From NCBI GenBank assembly GCA_946699065.1, contig CAMPDV010000015.1:124001-188000 (forward strand): a stretch of 64,000 nt of DNA, written 5' to 3'. The position numbers and the translations under genes are program-made. Source of the stretch: Loxodes magnus (taxonomy: Eukaryota; Ciliophora; Karyorelictea; Loxodida; Loxodidae). Each line of letters begins with the position of its first letter. Position 1 is the stretch's first letter. Shown one piece after another: positions 46,201 to 58,618 of this stretch. Under the pieces are notes generated by a model. That model worked only from the letters and a program-made list of their open reading frames with translations, searched no databases and was not told where the DNA came from.

Positions 46201-48110
46201 TAAATTATTAATTAATGATATCTTTTACCAATAACTGAAAAATTTATTTATTATTAACAATTTTTAAATTAATTTTTATATTAGATTAATTAAAAAAAAT
46301 AGTGCTATATTAATTTTTTAAATTTATGATGTCATTTATTTTTTTATTTTGCCTTAATTTTTATTAACTTGTTGATAATTTAAACATATTTAAAGAAGTA
46401 AGTCTATATTTGCATACTGTAAATTATAATGTATAAAAAATTCATAATCATAATTTTTTTCCGATTTTACTTTCGTTATTTTTACTTTCGAAAAAGTAAC
46501 TCGAAGTTCTTTAATTCACTAGAGAATTTAAATACTTTAGATGCTTTATTTATAGCTTAAAGACTCTAATTTTGCTAATTCTAAATTTTTTAAAAATTTA
46601 AGAGTTAAATATTTGAATAATAAGGTTGAAGTTATATGAAAACTTTATTATTTTAGCTATTTTTTAATAAATTATAAGCTTTTAACATTAAAAACTCTCT
46701 ATTTTAGAATAAAATTAAGATTTTATTTAGATTTTTAATTTATTTTAGTATATCACTACTTAAATTCTATTAATACCTATAAATAAGTGTAAATTATACT
46801 ATAAAAGCCAGCAGTGCTTATTAGATTAGCTTATCTAACTGATTTTATTGGTATTTTTTGATTTATCATTCAATTAGACATTTAAAAATAATCTACTTAA
46901 TTTATTAGAAATATTTATTAATAATTTTCCTTATTAAAGGATATAATTGTTCTTCAATTTTAAATAATTTGCCAGCTTTAAAATAAAAGGAAATTAATAT
47001 TAAACATAAGATCAAATTTCTCACTTATTTAATAAATATGAGGGCTAAAGATCAATTCTTTAATGAACTTTTATCATTTTTTATTACTTAAACTACTAAA
47101 AATAATTAACTCTTTAAAAATTCTCTAAAATATTACTAAATCTTAAATATTAAGATTAGAGTTTATTAAGTGAGGTTAAAATTATAATTCATTTAGAAAC
47201 AAAACATAAAATAACTAGTTAAGTTACTTCAACCATAAAATTAAAAAATTATAAAATATATAAATCATTTAAAATATTATAAAAATATTATAAATTTATA
47301 AAATTTTAATATTAATATTCACTCTATTATATATAATTATATTAATATTTAATTATTTTATATTTTTTTCTCATTAATCATAAATAAATCTTAATCAATT
47401 TAGTATTTTCACTCTAGATTTTATAAATTTATTTCCCAATAAAAACTACTCTCTCTGAAAGAAGAATAAAAATTATTAACTGAATAAAATATTTCAAATA
47501 AAGACAAAAATTTTTTAATTAATAATGCATAAGGCCATTTTTTATGGTAAAAGCTAAAAAATAAACTTGGTATATTGAAATATTTCTTAGTTGAATATTG
47601 ATAAATTTATTATTTGATATGTTCTAGCATGTTATTTTATTAGATAGCTTGCATTATATTTATCATATTACACTATTCTATTAATAATTAATTTTAAATT
47701 AATTACCTTTCCATATCTAAACTTCTCGTCATTTTCATAGAACTTACGAAAGACTTTTATTTTGATATTATTGAGCTCCGTTTTAATTAAAATTAAATTA
47801 TCTTACTAAAGCCTTTAAATTAATCACCTGTTTTAAAGCCATTTGTTATATTTAAACAAATGTTTAAACTAAACTAAAAATTTATGATTAAATAAGCATG
47901 TAAATTTTACTTAAAAAGTGTATTAAACTACTTTGATACATGAATAAGTATAAATCTGAAATTTAAAATTCAGATGCAAGAGAATTCTAAATTAGAGCTA
48001 TAAAGATAAATAAATAATTAATCATTAAAGCCCTTAGTTATACTGTGTGAATTGTAGATTCGTCTATCTAAATTTAAAGTGCTTTTTAAATAAAATATTT
48101 TCATTTATAA
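43214..48110. other. Long AT-rich region, no gene supported
   Basis: Nearly 5 kb of extremely AT-rich DNA, with many homopolymer-like A and T runs and no recognisable motif, RNA gene or repeat family member. It separates the CDPK relic from the intact paralog. Confidence 0.45.
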
Positions 48111-49916
48111 ATGGGAAACAAGTAATGTTCCGATCTTTTAATGGGCAGTTTTATGAAATGCTTCATAAGATAAGATAAAAAATAAACAAATTCTCAATAA
48201 GAAGATAGAACAACTGACTAAGTAATAAGTAAATAGGATGAACTTGAGTAACAATCTAATGATCTTGGAGCTAAAGTGTGTATGCTTGTTGAGACTATCA
48301 GCCAAAAATTAGAGAAAAATGAAGACTAAAATAGGTTTTTAGCAGTTATGAAATCTTAAACATTTACCGTCCCTTATTAAAACAAACAATTTGAAAAAAG
48401 AACTTAAAAGATAATCAATTTGAGAGTAGTTAACACAAAGTCTAATGAATCTTTCTTTTCTACTAGAGCTCAAAGTCTCAAGCCCTTATAAGATTTAAAG
48501 CTTAATATAAATACTTCTTCCTTTATAAGCAAAAATAAAAGTAAATTTGAAGATGTTTACATACTATTAAAATAGATTGGAGAAGGAAGTTTCGGTAAAG
48601 TGTATATAGCTTAAAGCAAATTTGACTAAAAAACATATGCTATAAAAATAATTAGAACTTAAAGAAACAAACAACTAATTAAAAGGGAGTACTAAATATT
48701 AAAAACTTTTGTAAGTCTATTTATTTCAGGACCATCCTAATATTGTTAAATTATACGAAATTTATGAAGACCAACACTATACTTAGTTTGTTACTGAATA
48801 TATTAGAGGACAAAATTTAGTCGAAATTTTAAGTTCAGATTCTGAGTTAAACTAGTTTTAAATTAAAGCGATAATGAGATAAATCCTACAAGGAGTTTCA
48901 TATTTTCATTCAAATGGAATTTTACATAGAGATCTTAAGCTTGATAATATTATTTGCCAAAACATAGAAGAATTAAAAAATCTACAAGTTAAAATTATAG
49001 ATTTTGGATTATCAATAGAGCAAAACAAAATCTAAGGTAAAAATATTATAGGAACTCTCAAATATCTATCTCCTGAATCTTATGCAGGCTAATATTCGAA
49101 GAAGAGCGACATTTGGAGTTGTGGGGTTATCATGTTTTTACTTTTGTCAAAAGATTTTCCTTTTAGTAATAAAGAAATAAAAAACTTCTTGAAAAATCAA
49201 AAATAACATAAAAACATTCCAAACAAAGAAAAATAGTTTTAAGTTAAGTTTGAGACTAAATAATGAAAAAATGTTCCTGTTGAAGTAAAAGATTTAATTC
49301 TAAAAATGTTGGAGAAGGATCCAAAATAAAGAATAAGTGCTAAAAATGCTTTAAAGCATGAATTTTTTTAAAGTAATCTAAAAGTAAACTTTAGTGTGCT
49401 TGAAGAATATTTAGAAAGAATTCTAAATTTTTAAGTAAATAAAAAATAAAAATTGCAATATACTGATATATTGTTTCTAAGCTAATGGATCCTCAAGAGA
49501 ATAGACATATCAGAGATATCTTCGTTTTTATTGATAGTAACTAAGATGGAAGAATTTCATTGGGGGACTTAGTAAAATCTTTAAAAAAAGTTTATAAGTA
49601 AAAGATAAAAAAGCAAGAAGCTAAAGAAATTTTTAATTCGTTGGATATTAATAACAGCGGATTTCTAGAATGAAATAAATTTCTAATAGCTTGCTTATAA
49701 TGAGATAAAATCCTAAGAGAAAATTAGTACCTCGATTTAGTGATTAAAAAATTAAAATATCCAGATTAAGATAAAATTAACAAATAGAGCTTTTATAAAT
49801 TTTTTAGAGGAAAATTAGAAAAAGAGCAAATAAAGTAGATAATACAAGAACTGAATTTTGATAAGTTTGAAAATATAAGCATTGAATAGTTTAAACGTAT
49901 GATGCTAGAAAAGTGA
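48111..49916 (+). CDS. CDPK paralog with a one-base frame slip
   Basis: Exons 48111-48710 and 48730-49916. Starts MGNKQC (Gly2 for myristoylation, Cys6 for palmitoylation). Motifs: [39 protein letters not shown] (Trp as TGG, where the 29 kb gene has TGA), then EF hands [12 protein letters not shown] and [12 protein letters not shown] and two degenerate ones, ending MMLEK-TGA. The sister genes read KVNKKITIAIYW at the kinase/EF-hand junction. Here the A run at about 49438-49446 is one base short, putting the EF-hand part in another frame. Length after intron removal is not a multiple of three, consistent with this. Either an assembly error in a homopolymer, a real inactivating deletion, or a recoding site. 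Everything else looks selected. Confidence 0.88.
48711..48729 (+). other. 19-nt spliceosomal intron
   Basis: GTAAGTCTATTTATTTCAG, phase 0, between YQILKTF and DHPNIV, the same site as in the other CDPK genes but two bases longer and unrelated in its middle. Confidence 0.9.
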
Positions 49917-51584
49917 AGGAAATATTATTTATATATAATTCTTGCTGCTTTTTATATTTATTAAATTTTTGGTCAATATAGTCACTTGGTAAATTTATTT
50001 ATAGATGTGATGAAATAAACTTTTTCATATTAAAAGAATCTTAAAAAAATTAAATTAAATTTTTTAAAATTATTCTTTCTATGAATTAATAAAATCTAAA
50101 ATTTATATAAATTATTATTTTTATAACTTTATTTAAATTTATTTAGTTAGGTTAAATCATCTCTATGATTATTTTAGTCATGTTCCTCTCATCTTAGTTT
50201 CAAAAAATTTTATATATTCTTTAAATTGAACTCAGTTAAAACGAGCAAAATAATGTTTTAAATATGTAATTTTTCCTTGAAGTTTTTGATTTCATAAATA
50301 AAAAATTTTTATATTTATAATATAAATAATTTTTGTAGATTTTAAAATTTTAAAGTAAAATCATATTAAAAAATTAGAAAAATAATCAAAATTAAAAAAT
50401 AAATTCCTTGTATTAACTTAAAATATTTTACTAAGCAATAAAAATAATTTAAAACTTCTGATATAACTGTATTTATTTTTTTAATTTTTAATTATAAATG
50501 CTCATTTTTCATCTTTTTTCCAAAAACAATTTCATTAAAGATCAAATAATAAAAATTTCTAAACATAAGACATAGAATTATATATTCTCATAAGCAATGT
50601 TTAAATTGAAAATTGGAAATAGAATCAAAATAATATAGAGATTGGTATTATAGGATTTTAATTAATGAAATAGAGCTAGACTAACTATAAAGTTTATGAG
50701 AGAAACTTTTTGAAAAGTCATTCATATATAAATTTATAAAGCTGGAAAATCTTTAAGAATTTTATAAAAAATAAATTTTAGTATTTCTCGTTTTAAAATT
50801 AACAAATATTCCAATATAATATTTATTTTTAAGAATAAATTTATAATATATTTTATAGATAGTAATTTTTATAAATTATAACTAACTAAAATAATTAAGT
50901 TTAATCAACACTTTTTTATAATTTACCTTTTAAAAATTAAAATAATTAAAATTTACTTAATTTTTTAAATATTTTATAGCTTAAATTTTAGATGAAGCAA
51001 CATATTCAATTTAAAAATTAATAAATTTAATTTTTATTGATTATTTAACTATTTTTAGCTATTAAATTATATCTAGCGAATTCCCTTTTAAATAAAAAAA
51101 TAATTTATTATGCTTTTATAGGATAAGGCTATCTAAACCTAAAATGACTTAATTATCTTCTCTTTTATAATTAAGGCTTATTATACATTATGGAAAGTAA
51201 AAATAATCATTCTTTCAAATATGATTTATCAATTTTTTATGTATTAAATTTATTTTTATTTTCAAAAATTATTTATATTTTATCTTTGATTTTCAATTAT
51301 TTTATCAATTTTCTATAAAAATGTAAGCAAATAATAAATAATTTATTTATGCAAATTTCTAGATTTAATAGTTAAATATTTGATTAAAAATATTAAATAA
51401 ATGTATTATATTTGGCTAATTTTAAAATAAAACTTTATTAAATAATCTTAGGTATAAAATAGCAATTAATTAAAATGACTAGCTAATTTTATATACCTTT
51501 TAGATATAATAAACAATTTTAAATACAATAATTTTTAAATAAGATTTACATAAAATTATTTTTTAATTATAATATTATATACAA
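49917..51584. other. AT-rich stretch, no gene supported
   Basis: AT-rich DNA after the kinase stop, up to the R1 inverted pair. Nothing recognised. Confidence 0.4.
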
Positions 51585-52093
51585 AAAACCGCCATAGTTG
51601 TTCGAAGGTGAACAACAAGGTCATCTTCATCAGAGATTGGGGAAGTTAAGTACCCATAATCGACTTTATGTCTTCCTCTGCTTTGGTTTGACCTCGAGAC
51701 ATAAGATTCTTAGACCTTCGACGTTGGCTTGACTTGGTTTCGTTTATTTTTAATACTGGAACAAAAAGAAATAATATTGCGAGCTTCATCAGAGGTTGGG
51801 GAAATTAAGTACCCATAATTGACACATGTCGTCCTCTGCTTTGGTGATGCAAAGAGACAAAATCCTGCCATTTCCTTGGACCTCCAACAAGTATTAAAGA
51901 TTACGAGTATTCTAAAATTATATCAGTATTGAACACTTTTATCAGTACTGAATAATTATACCAGTATTGAGCAAGGTTTATCAGTATCTGATAATTTTAT
52001 CAGTAACAAACATTCTTGTCAGTATGAAACATTTTTTTTAAAGAGCTGCCCACCAACGAGAGTGCTACGGGCTCTATAATCAAATTTATTTAT
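51585..52093 (-). repeat. R1 dispersed structured repeat, full-length copy 2
   Basis: Minus-strand full-length R1, with both internal direct repeats, the tandem TACTGATA-type units (about 51885-52040) and the terminal hairpin as GAGCCC...GGGCAGCTC. It ends at AAAACCGCC (the reverse of GGCGGTTTT). Forms an inverted pair with copy 3, with 5' ends facing across about 430 bp of AT-rich DNA. Confidence 0.75.
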
Positions 52094-52522
52094 GTTAATT
52101 TTATCCTTAAACCTTAGATAAAAAATTTAATTATATATAAGTATTTAATTTATCTCATCTGAGAAAAATACATAAAATTAAGAATTATTTTTATATTTCA
52201 TTAAAACAAAAATTATATATATTCACTAAAGTTTACTTTAGTGATATTTCTATATGTTTAGATAAAATATTTTAATTTTAAATATAATAGCCTGCTTTTT
52301 AATTTTACTTAATTTAGCTATTTTTAATATCTTTAAAATTTTAAATAAAAGTTATTTATATCTTGCTTTATATTATTTTGTGTTTAAATGGAAACATCTA
52401 AATAAATTAATTAATAAAAAATAAGTTACAATTAATTTTTCTATTTTATTAGTTTATAAATTTAGATTATTTAAAATAAATCACCTAATTTAGAATATTA
52501 CTCCTAAACTAAAAAATTTCTT

Positions 52523-52874
52523 AAATAAATAAATTTGATTATAGAGCCCGTAGCACTCTCGTTGGTGGGCAGCTCTTTAAAAAAAATGTTTCATACTGAC
52601 AAGAATGTTTGTTACTGATAAAATTATCAGATACTGATAAGCCTTGTTCAATACTGGTATAATTATTCAGTACTGATAAAAGTGTTCAATACTGATATAA
52701 TTTTAGAATACTCGTAATCTTTAATACTTGTTGGAGGTCCAAGGAAATGGCAGGATTTTGTCTCTTTGCATCACCAAAGCAGAGGACGACATGTGTCAAT
52801 TATGGGTACTTAATTTCCCCAACCTCTGATGAAGATGACCTTGTTGTTCACCTTCGAACAACTATGGCGGTTTT
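52523..52874 (+). repeat. R1 dispersed structured repeat, internally deleted copy 3
   Basis: Closely matches copy 2 (same GCCC/GGGC hairpin at about 52544-52575 and the same tandem units) but has only one of the two 60-70 bp direct repeats and lacks the segment between them, as expected from recombination or slippage between the repeats. Ends GGCGGTTTT and then runs into the small-gene fragment. Confidence 0.75.
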
Positions 52875-52883
52875 AAAATATAT

Positions 52884-53062
52884 ATTATAATAAATAAAGG
52901 GATGTCATGGATTAATTAAATAATGAAGAAAAGGAAATTTAGGAGCAACTAAACTGTTTGAGTTCAATTGTAATAGCAAATTAATTAGAGGATAGAAAGA
53001 ACATCATGAAGAAATATTTATTGAAAATGGCTTAGCTTATTGATGAATTTGAGCTTAATTGA
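52884..53062 (+). pseudogene. 3' fragment of the small coiled-coil gene
   Basis: Matches 17931-18110 from TTATAATAAATAA to the TGA (53060-53062), keeping the frame (VMDQLNNEEKEIQEQLNCL, QLEDRKNIMKKYLLKMAQLI). The 5' half is missing, replaced by R1 copy 3, so it has no start of its own unless transcription begins in R1. The differences are conservative, suggesting recent duplication or residual selection. Confidence 0.6.
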
Positions 53063-53940
53063 GTTGATAAAATTAAATTTTTTTAATTAAATTTTTCACT
53101 ATATTTCAATTAAGTAATCTAAATTTAAAGCCTACTCCTCAATTAAAGATGGATTATTATTTACGTTTTTTCTAGTATAATAGAAAAATCCCTCTATAAT
53201 TCTGATAGATTCAGAAGTTGCAAAACGTTTTTTATTACCTATATGAAATATTGTAAAAACGTATTAAATTTTAATTAATTAATCCCTGCTGTTAGATTCT
53301 AAATTTTTATTAAAATTTATTTCTTAATTTTATGCATAGTCTTTGATTTATCAATCATAAGTTAATCTATTTAATTTTCTTTTGTTATTCTGTTTTATAT
53401 TAGTTTAGTTTAGGCTAGATATTCATAAAATTTTTATTGGATAAGCATTTTTATCTTTTGGTTTAAAGATATTTTCATTTTTCTATTTTATTTATTAATA
53501 AAAATTTCGTTTAAAATAAATTAAAAGAAATAGAAAAATTAAATGTTCTTATTTATAATATCTAACTTATTATTCAGATTATAAGCATATATATTTTTAA
53601 GATATAATCAAAATTTATTAAAAGACAGTCGATATATTAAATAATCTTTAGCATCTGATGAAGATTTTTAGCTTTAATTAATATAATTTATGCTTACTTC
53701 ATTAAATGACTCGTAATGAATGTTAAAAAAGAACTAATTTAAAAATGATTTGTTTGTTTGGATTTTAAATGATTTTATTTCAATTAAAAAAAAAGGGATA
53801 AATAATAGTAAAAGAATCTATCTAAAATATTAAAGCTAGAACGAGTTAAAAATTTGCAAAGCTTTGAAAACTCATCTTCTTTTATTTTAATCTAGTAAAT
53901 TATGCTATTAGTAGAAGGTTATTATTAAATATATTTAGTA
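53063..53940. other. AT-rich stretch, no gene supported
   Basis: AT-rich; no motif recognised. The frame of the candidate gene at 53941 is open through this part too, so its 5' end could lie here. Confidence 0.35.
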
Positions 53941-55890
53941 TCTTCTTACTACTAGGATTAAATTATTTCAGGATAGTAGTTATAAAAAAGTGAGAGATAA
54001 GAGGTTTGGAATAGTTAAAAGGGAAAATGACTAATTAAAAATAATGTATCAATGAAGGAGTTTTATAATTAAAGCATTGCAGCCATTTTAAGAAAGAATT
54101 TGAGTAAGAATATATTATAAATGGAAAATAATTCATACAGAAATAACTATAGAAATATGAATATTTCCCTTCTTTTAAGCTTAATTTTTGAATTCATGCC
54201 TTTAATCTTATACAGTTATTAAATTATAAAAAGGATTTAAATTGGCAATCTCGATATTAAATTAGTTTGAATATTAAAATAGGGCAAGAGTTTATATATG
54301 CAAAGAACATTGTTCAATGTGATTGAAAACTAGTTTTATTTTTTTGAAAACTTATTTATAGTCAAAAATGCACATTTTTTGCACGTAAGAGTGAATATGA
54401 TTTAAAACAACTGAGTCAAAGAAATAAATGAGTAATTGCTTTGGATAGCTCCAAGGGTGCGGTATTTTAAATCTAGCAGCAGAAAAGAAAGATTTATATG
54501 CTATTGAAGTTATTTTTTTTAGATAATTTCAATAAAAACTTGCTTAAGGTTACAATAAATATCTTGCAAATTAGAGTGAAAATGGAGATATGAAATAAAT
54601 TTAATATTAATTCCTGAATGATTTTAAGGAAATTATAGAAGGATGATGGATATAAATTAAAAATAAAAGAATAAAGTTAGAAAGTAAACAAAATGCGTTG
54701 TTAAAATTATAGTAAAAATAGAAAAGTTAAAATCTATTTTCCTTATAAGGTATAGTAGAAATATTAAATTTATCTGGAAATTTTAAATCAACTAACGCAA
54801 CAGAATAATAAAAGCACCAGAAAAAAAGCTCCACAATTACAAAAAAATTTATTATAAATATTAAATATTTGTAGAGCATAATTACTAGGTAAAATCTTGC
54901 TATATCATTTAATAATATCAAAAATTAATTATTTTACATTGAAAATTTAGGACCTAACTTCGGAATAATTTTTATATTCATATAAATTTTGTAAAACTAA
55001 ATAGCCATGTCAAATAAAAAAGTTAATAGAATCAGGAATAAAATTAAAAGAATATGGGATTAAGCAAAAAAATAATGTTATAACGCTATATCAGAAAATA
55101 ATGATTGCTAAAATTTGGTTGCTTTGGGTAATAGCAATAAATTAATTATTCATACACAAAAGAAAAACTTTTAGAAAATTATTTTCAATAAAAAATTTAT
55201 AGATATGGTTAGAATAGTAGTGTAAGATAATTTTTTTAAAAAAGGATAAAATTAAAAGACTTAGAAAAAGATGTGAACTACAAATAAAACTTCAAAATAA
55301 TTTACATAAATGATGTATAATAATTATATATAAAAATATAAATAAAAAAATGAAAAAATATTAAATATTTAATATTTAATTTTTTAAGATATCATACTTT
55401 AAAAGAAAAAGATTTTTCTAATTTTGATATAAAAGTGTAATTTATTATTTTTAAATGTTTTACATTGCATAGGTATATTAAATTATAAGATTGGCTCTTA
55501 AAACATGGGAGATAAATATTTAGAGAATAAATAAATTATAGGGGAGAGGACAAGCATAAAATTAGTTGAAAATATAGAAATAATATTAAAAAATAAAAAA
55601 AAGTTATATTGTCAGAAAAACTAGAATAATTTAAATTCTTTAGCAAAAAAGGGAGGATTTTAAAAAACCTAGAGATTAATAATAGATCAAGCAAAATAGT
55701 TGATTGCTTAATAAAAAGAATGCCATAAAAAGAATAATATGAAAAAAATTCTATTTAAAAACCAGGTGAAAATGATTTAAGAGAGAAATTTGTCTTAATT
55801 TAATGCTATTAGGCAAGGAGAACTAAACCAAAAAATAAAGAAAGTTCAAACAAATAAGCAATTAAAAAGCGGCATTAGCAATTCAAAGCT
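53941..55890 (+). CDS. Possible unrecognised gene on the plus strand
   Basis: The plus strand is clearly richer in G and purines than the neighbouring DNA, and one frame reads as balanced protein with few TGA codons, for example CFGQLQGCGILNLAAEKK, NNDCQNLVALGNSNKLIIH and KKFIDMVRIVVQDNFFKK. I recognise no family and cannot fix the start or stop (the same frame is open to TGA 56084-56086). It may be a real gene or a decayed one; the open frame itself is weak evidence in this code. Confidence 0.3.
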
Positions 55891-57420
55891 ACTTTCCTTT
55901 AACTAAATCCCCAAGATTTCCTTATTAATTTTTCCATTTATAAATTCTATCTTTAAAAAATTAATTTTTAACTAATATTTTATTTCATACTTTTACATTT
56001 CAAATTATAATATTAAAACCAAAATAAAATATAAATCTCTTAAATATCAGATTTTTCATTAGCTTTTAAAATTTATTTATAAATGAATCAAAAGCTTAAA
56101 ATATTAATTGATAAGATAGTTAAAATACTTGAAATTTTATATATAATAAATTAATTTATCCATAGTTAAATTAAAATTTTAAACTGTGAACAATAATTTA
56201 TCCTTGCTTTAATTAATCCTTTTGAAAGCATATTTAAATCAATTTATAAAGGATATTTTCTCTTTTTTTATTAAAATTTTTTTTAATATTTAAGTTTTCT
56301 CATATAACTTTCTTTTTCAGATTTTTTAAAAAATATTTAATGTAAAAGATTGTAAGAAAAATAAAAATAATTATTTATGGATTCTTATAAAATATAGCAA
56401 ATATTATGAGATAATTATGAATAAAATAAAATAATCTTATAAATAATTAAAACTCATCATCACATTTTAGATTTTAGTAGAATAATTAATAAAAAAATAC
56501 ATATTCTAAGTATTTTTTATATGCAAAAGTTAATTTTTAAATTTAAAATAAATTGATGATAATTAAAATCTCCAGAAGTATTCATATCTACTATCTAAAA
56601 AAATTGAAATTAATTATTTGCTTTAAATTAGATTTTTTATTTTATATATTTAAATAAAAGAGACAAAATTTCAAGAAAATTTGTTCAATTTTTAAGAATT
56701 TTAATATAGTTCATTTAAGCTTTTTGATAAAACTTTTTCAATTTATACTTATTTCCTACTCTGTTTGAAAATATATTTTCTATTTATTTACAAATAAATT
56801 AGCTAAAAAGAAGAAAAATTTAAATTAGATATATTTATCTTAACATAAGAGCCAATTAAATCTATTGATTCATGATATCTATATATCTTCTTCATGCTAG
56901 AATCCAAAAAATTTAAAAATAAATATAATAAAGTTTCTTTTAATAATCGCTATTAAGAAAACTATTTATCTTCTAAAAATGTTTACCTAATAATTATTTA
57001 TTTTTTAGTATATTTATTTATACTTTCATCTTTTTCAAATTTAAAATTAATAAATACACTTCTTTGACCCTTTGCCTTTATCTCCTGCTAAAATTTTATT
57101 ACACTACTAAAATAGAAATACCTTTAATTCTTAAATCTCTAATTTCTTATTAATTTAAACTCATTAAATTAAAAAATTTTTTGAATTTCCTTCCTTTTAG
57201 ATAAATTTAAATGAAGACCCTTATATTTAAAATGTTCTAGTTTATAATTTTTAAAATAAGGTGTAAAATTTAAGTGAATTATAGTTTTATTTATTCCTTT
57301 ATTTTTAACATTATAAATAAATTGATTTATCTTTTAAGCTAAAGCATAGGCCCTTATTATATATCTCTTCATTTTTGTACGAATATTTTAGTAAAAATAA
57401 TCTTTTAAGGATATTAAAAA
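55891..57420. other. AT-rich stretch, no gene supported
   Basis: AT-rich DNA with T-rich and A-rich blocks. Nothing recognised. Confidence 0.4.
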
Positions 57421-58310
57421 TCAAACCTATTATAATATACTCTTGAAAATCGCAAATATATGCCTAAGGTTTACAAGCTATTTAAAGAAAAAATAAAAAA
57501 TAATTTTTGAAGAAATATTAAAAGAAAGATAATATTGAAGCTTTTAGAATATATTTAGAGATATATTTGAGAAATTATATGAAACTAGAATGCTAAATTA
57601 CTAAATTATAAACAATTTTAACCAATAAAGTTAAAAATTCTAATGATAGAATGCTACTGAGTTATATAAAATTTTATTGCTAAATTAATATTTCTTATTT
57701 TACTTTGATGATAGAAAAGAAGAGTATTCCAACTATATTTCAAAAGATTTTATAAATTAGGAAAATTCATTGGGATTCATAAGCAATTTAAATTTAAGAA
57801 TTTAAGATTCTTTGAGAAATGAAAATTAATCTGCAGCATAGATAAAATAATACAAATAAAATGATAAAGTAGAGGTAGTATTTAGTAGGAGCAGCAAGAT
57901 TTTGCTAAAAATTCCATTAATTTGATCAAAAGAAGATAGCCAATTGAATCTAATTTATAATGAAAAGATCAAATAATTTATTTATTTTTATAAGAGATGA
58001 AGAACAATAGCTTAATAAATCTTTCTTAAATTAAGCTATTATTATTAAAACTAAAAAGTTAGAATAGAGTTCTCATTTTACTAAGATTATAACTAGTAAG
58101 AAAAAGAGCTTAAGTTTTTTTATTAATTGTATGGATATACAATAAAAAATAAATAGATCATAACAATCAACTAAGCAAAAAATTTGATTCAAAATAATTT
58201 TGAAATAATAGCAAAGAAGAATAACTTTAATACTTTATAACACATAATAAAAATTTAATTATTACGAATTTTTAGTATTTTATAAAAGAAGAGATTAGGG
58301 ACATCATTTT
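57421..58310 (+). CDS. Possible unrecognised gene on the plus strand
   Basis: Purine-rich plus strand with a frame containing stretches such as FDDRKEEYSNYISKDF, SLGFISNLNLRIQDSLRNE and YNEKIKQFIYFYKRWRTIA. A second frame (from ATG near 57461, MPKVYKLFKEKIKNNF) also looks plausible, so frame and start are unresolved. No family recognised. Low confidence. Confidence 0.25.
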
Positions 58311-58618
58311 AGATATAATATCGAATATTTTTAGTAATTTAGATATATACCCTTCTATTTAAATTCATATCGCATTATAGATTTTTTTGGTTTTACCATT
58401 AACTTATTTTACCTTAATTAAACTTTTCAATTGGAAATATAACTATAAGGTATGATTAAAGATGATGCTTAATTAAATAATGAAAAGATTCTTAAGTTAA
58501 AATTAAAAATAAATTTGAGTATTAACTTTATTTAATAAATTTTAGATATAATGCCATACCCATTTGCTAAATTTATATATTATTAGCTTAAAATTATTTT
58601 ATAATAATGTTCTTAATT

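Noticed and set aside
51585..51670. R1 as a 5S rRNA gene or 5S-derived SINE, because of GGAAGTTAAGTACCC on the minus strand
   Set aside because: Only this short A-box-like word matches. The remaining 5S stems and the C box are not found, so no 5S identity is claimed.
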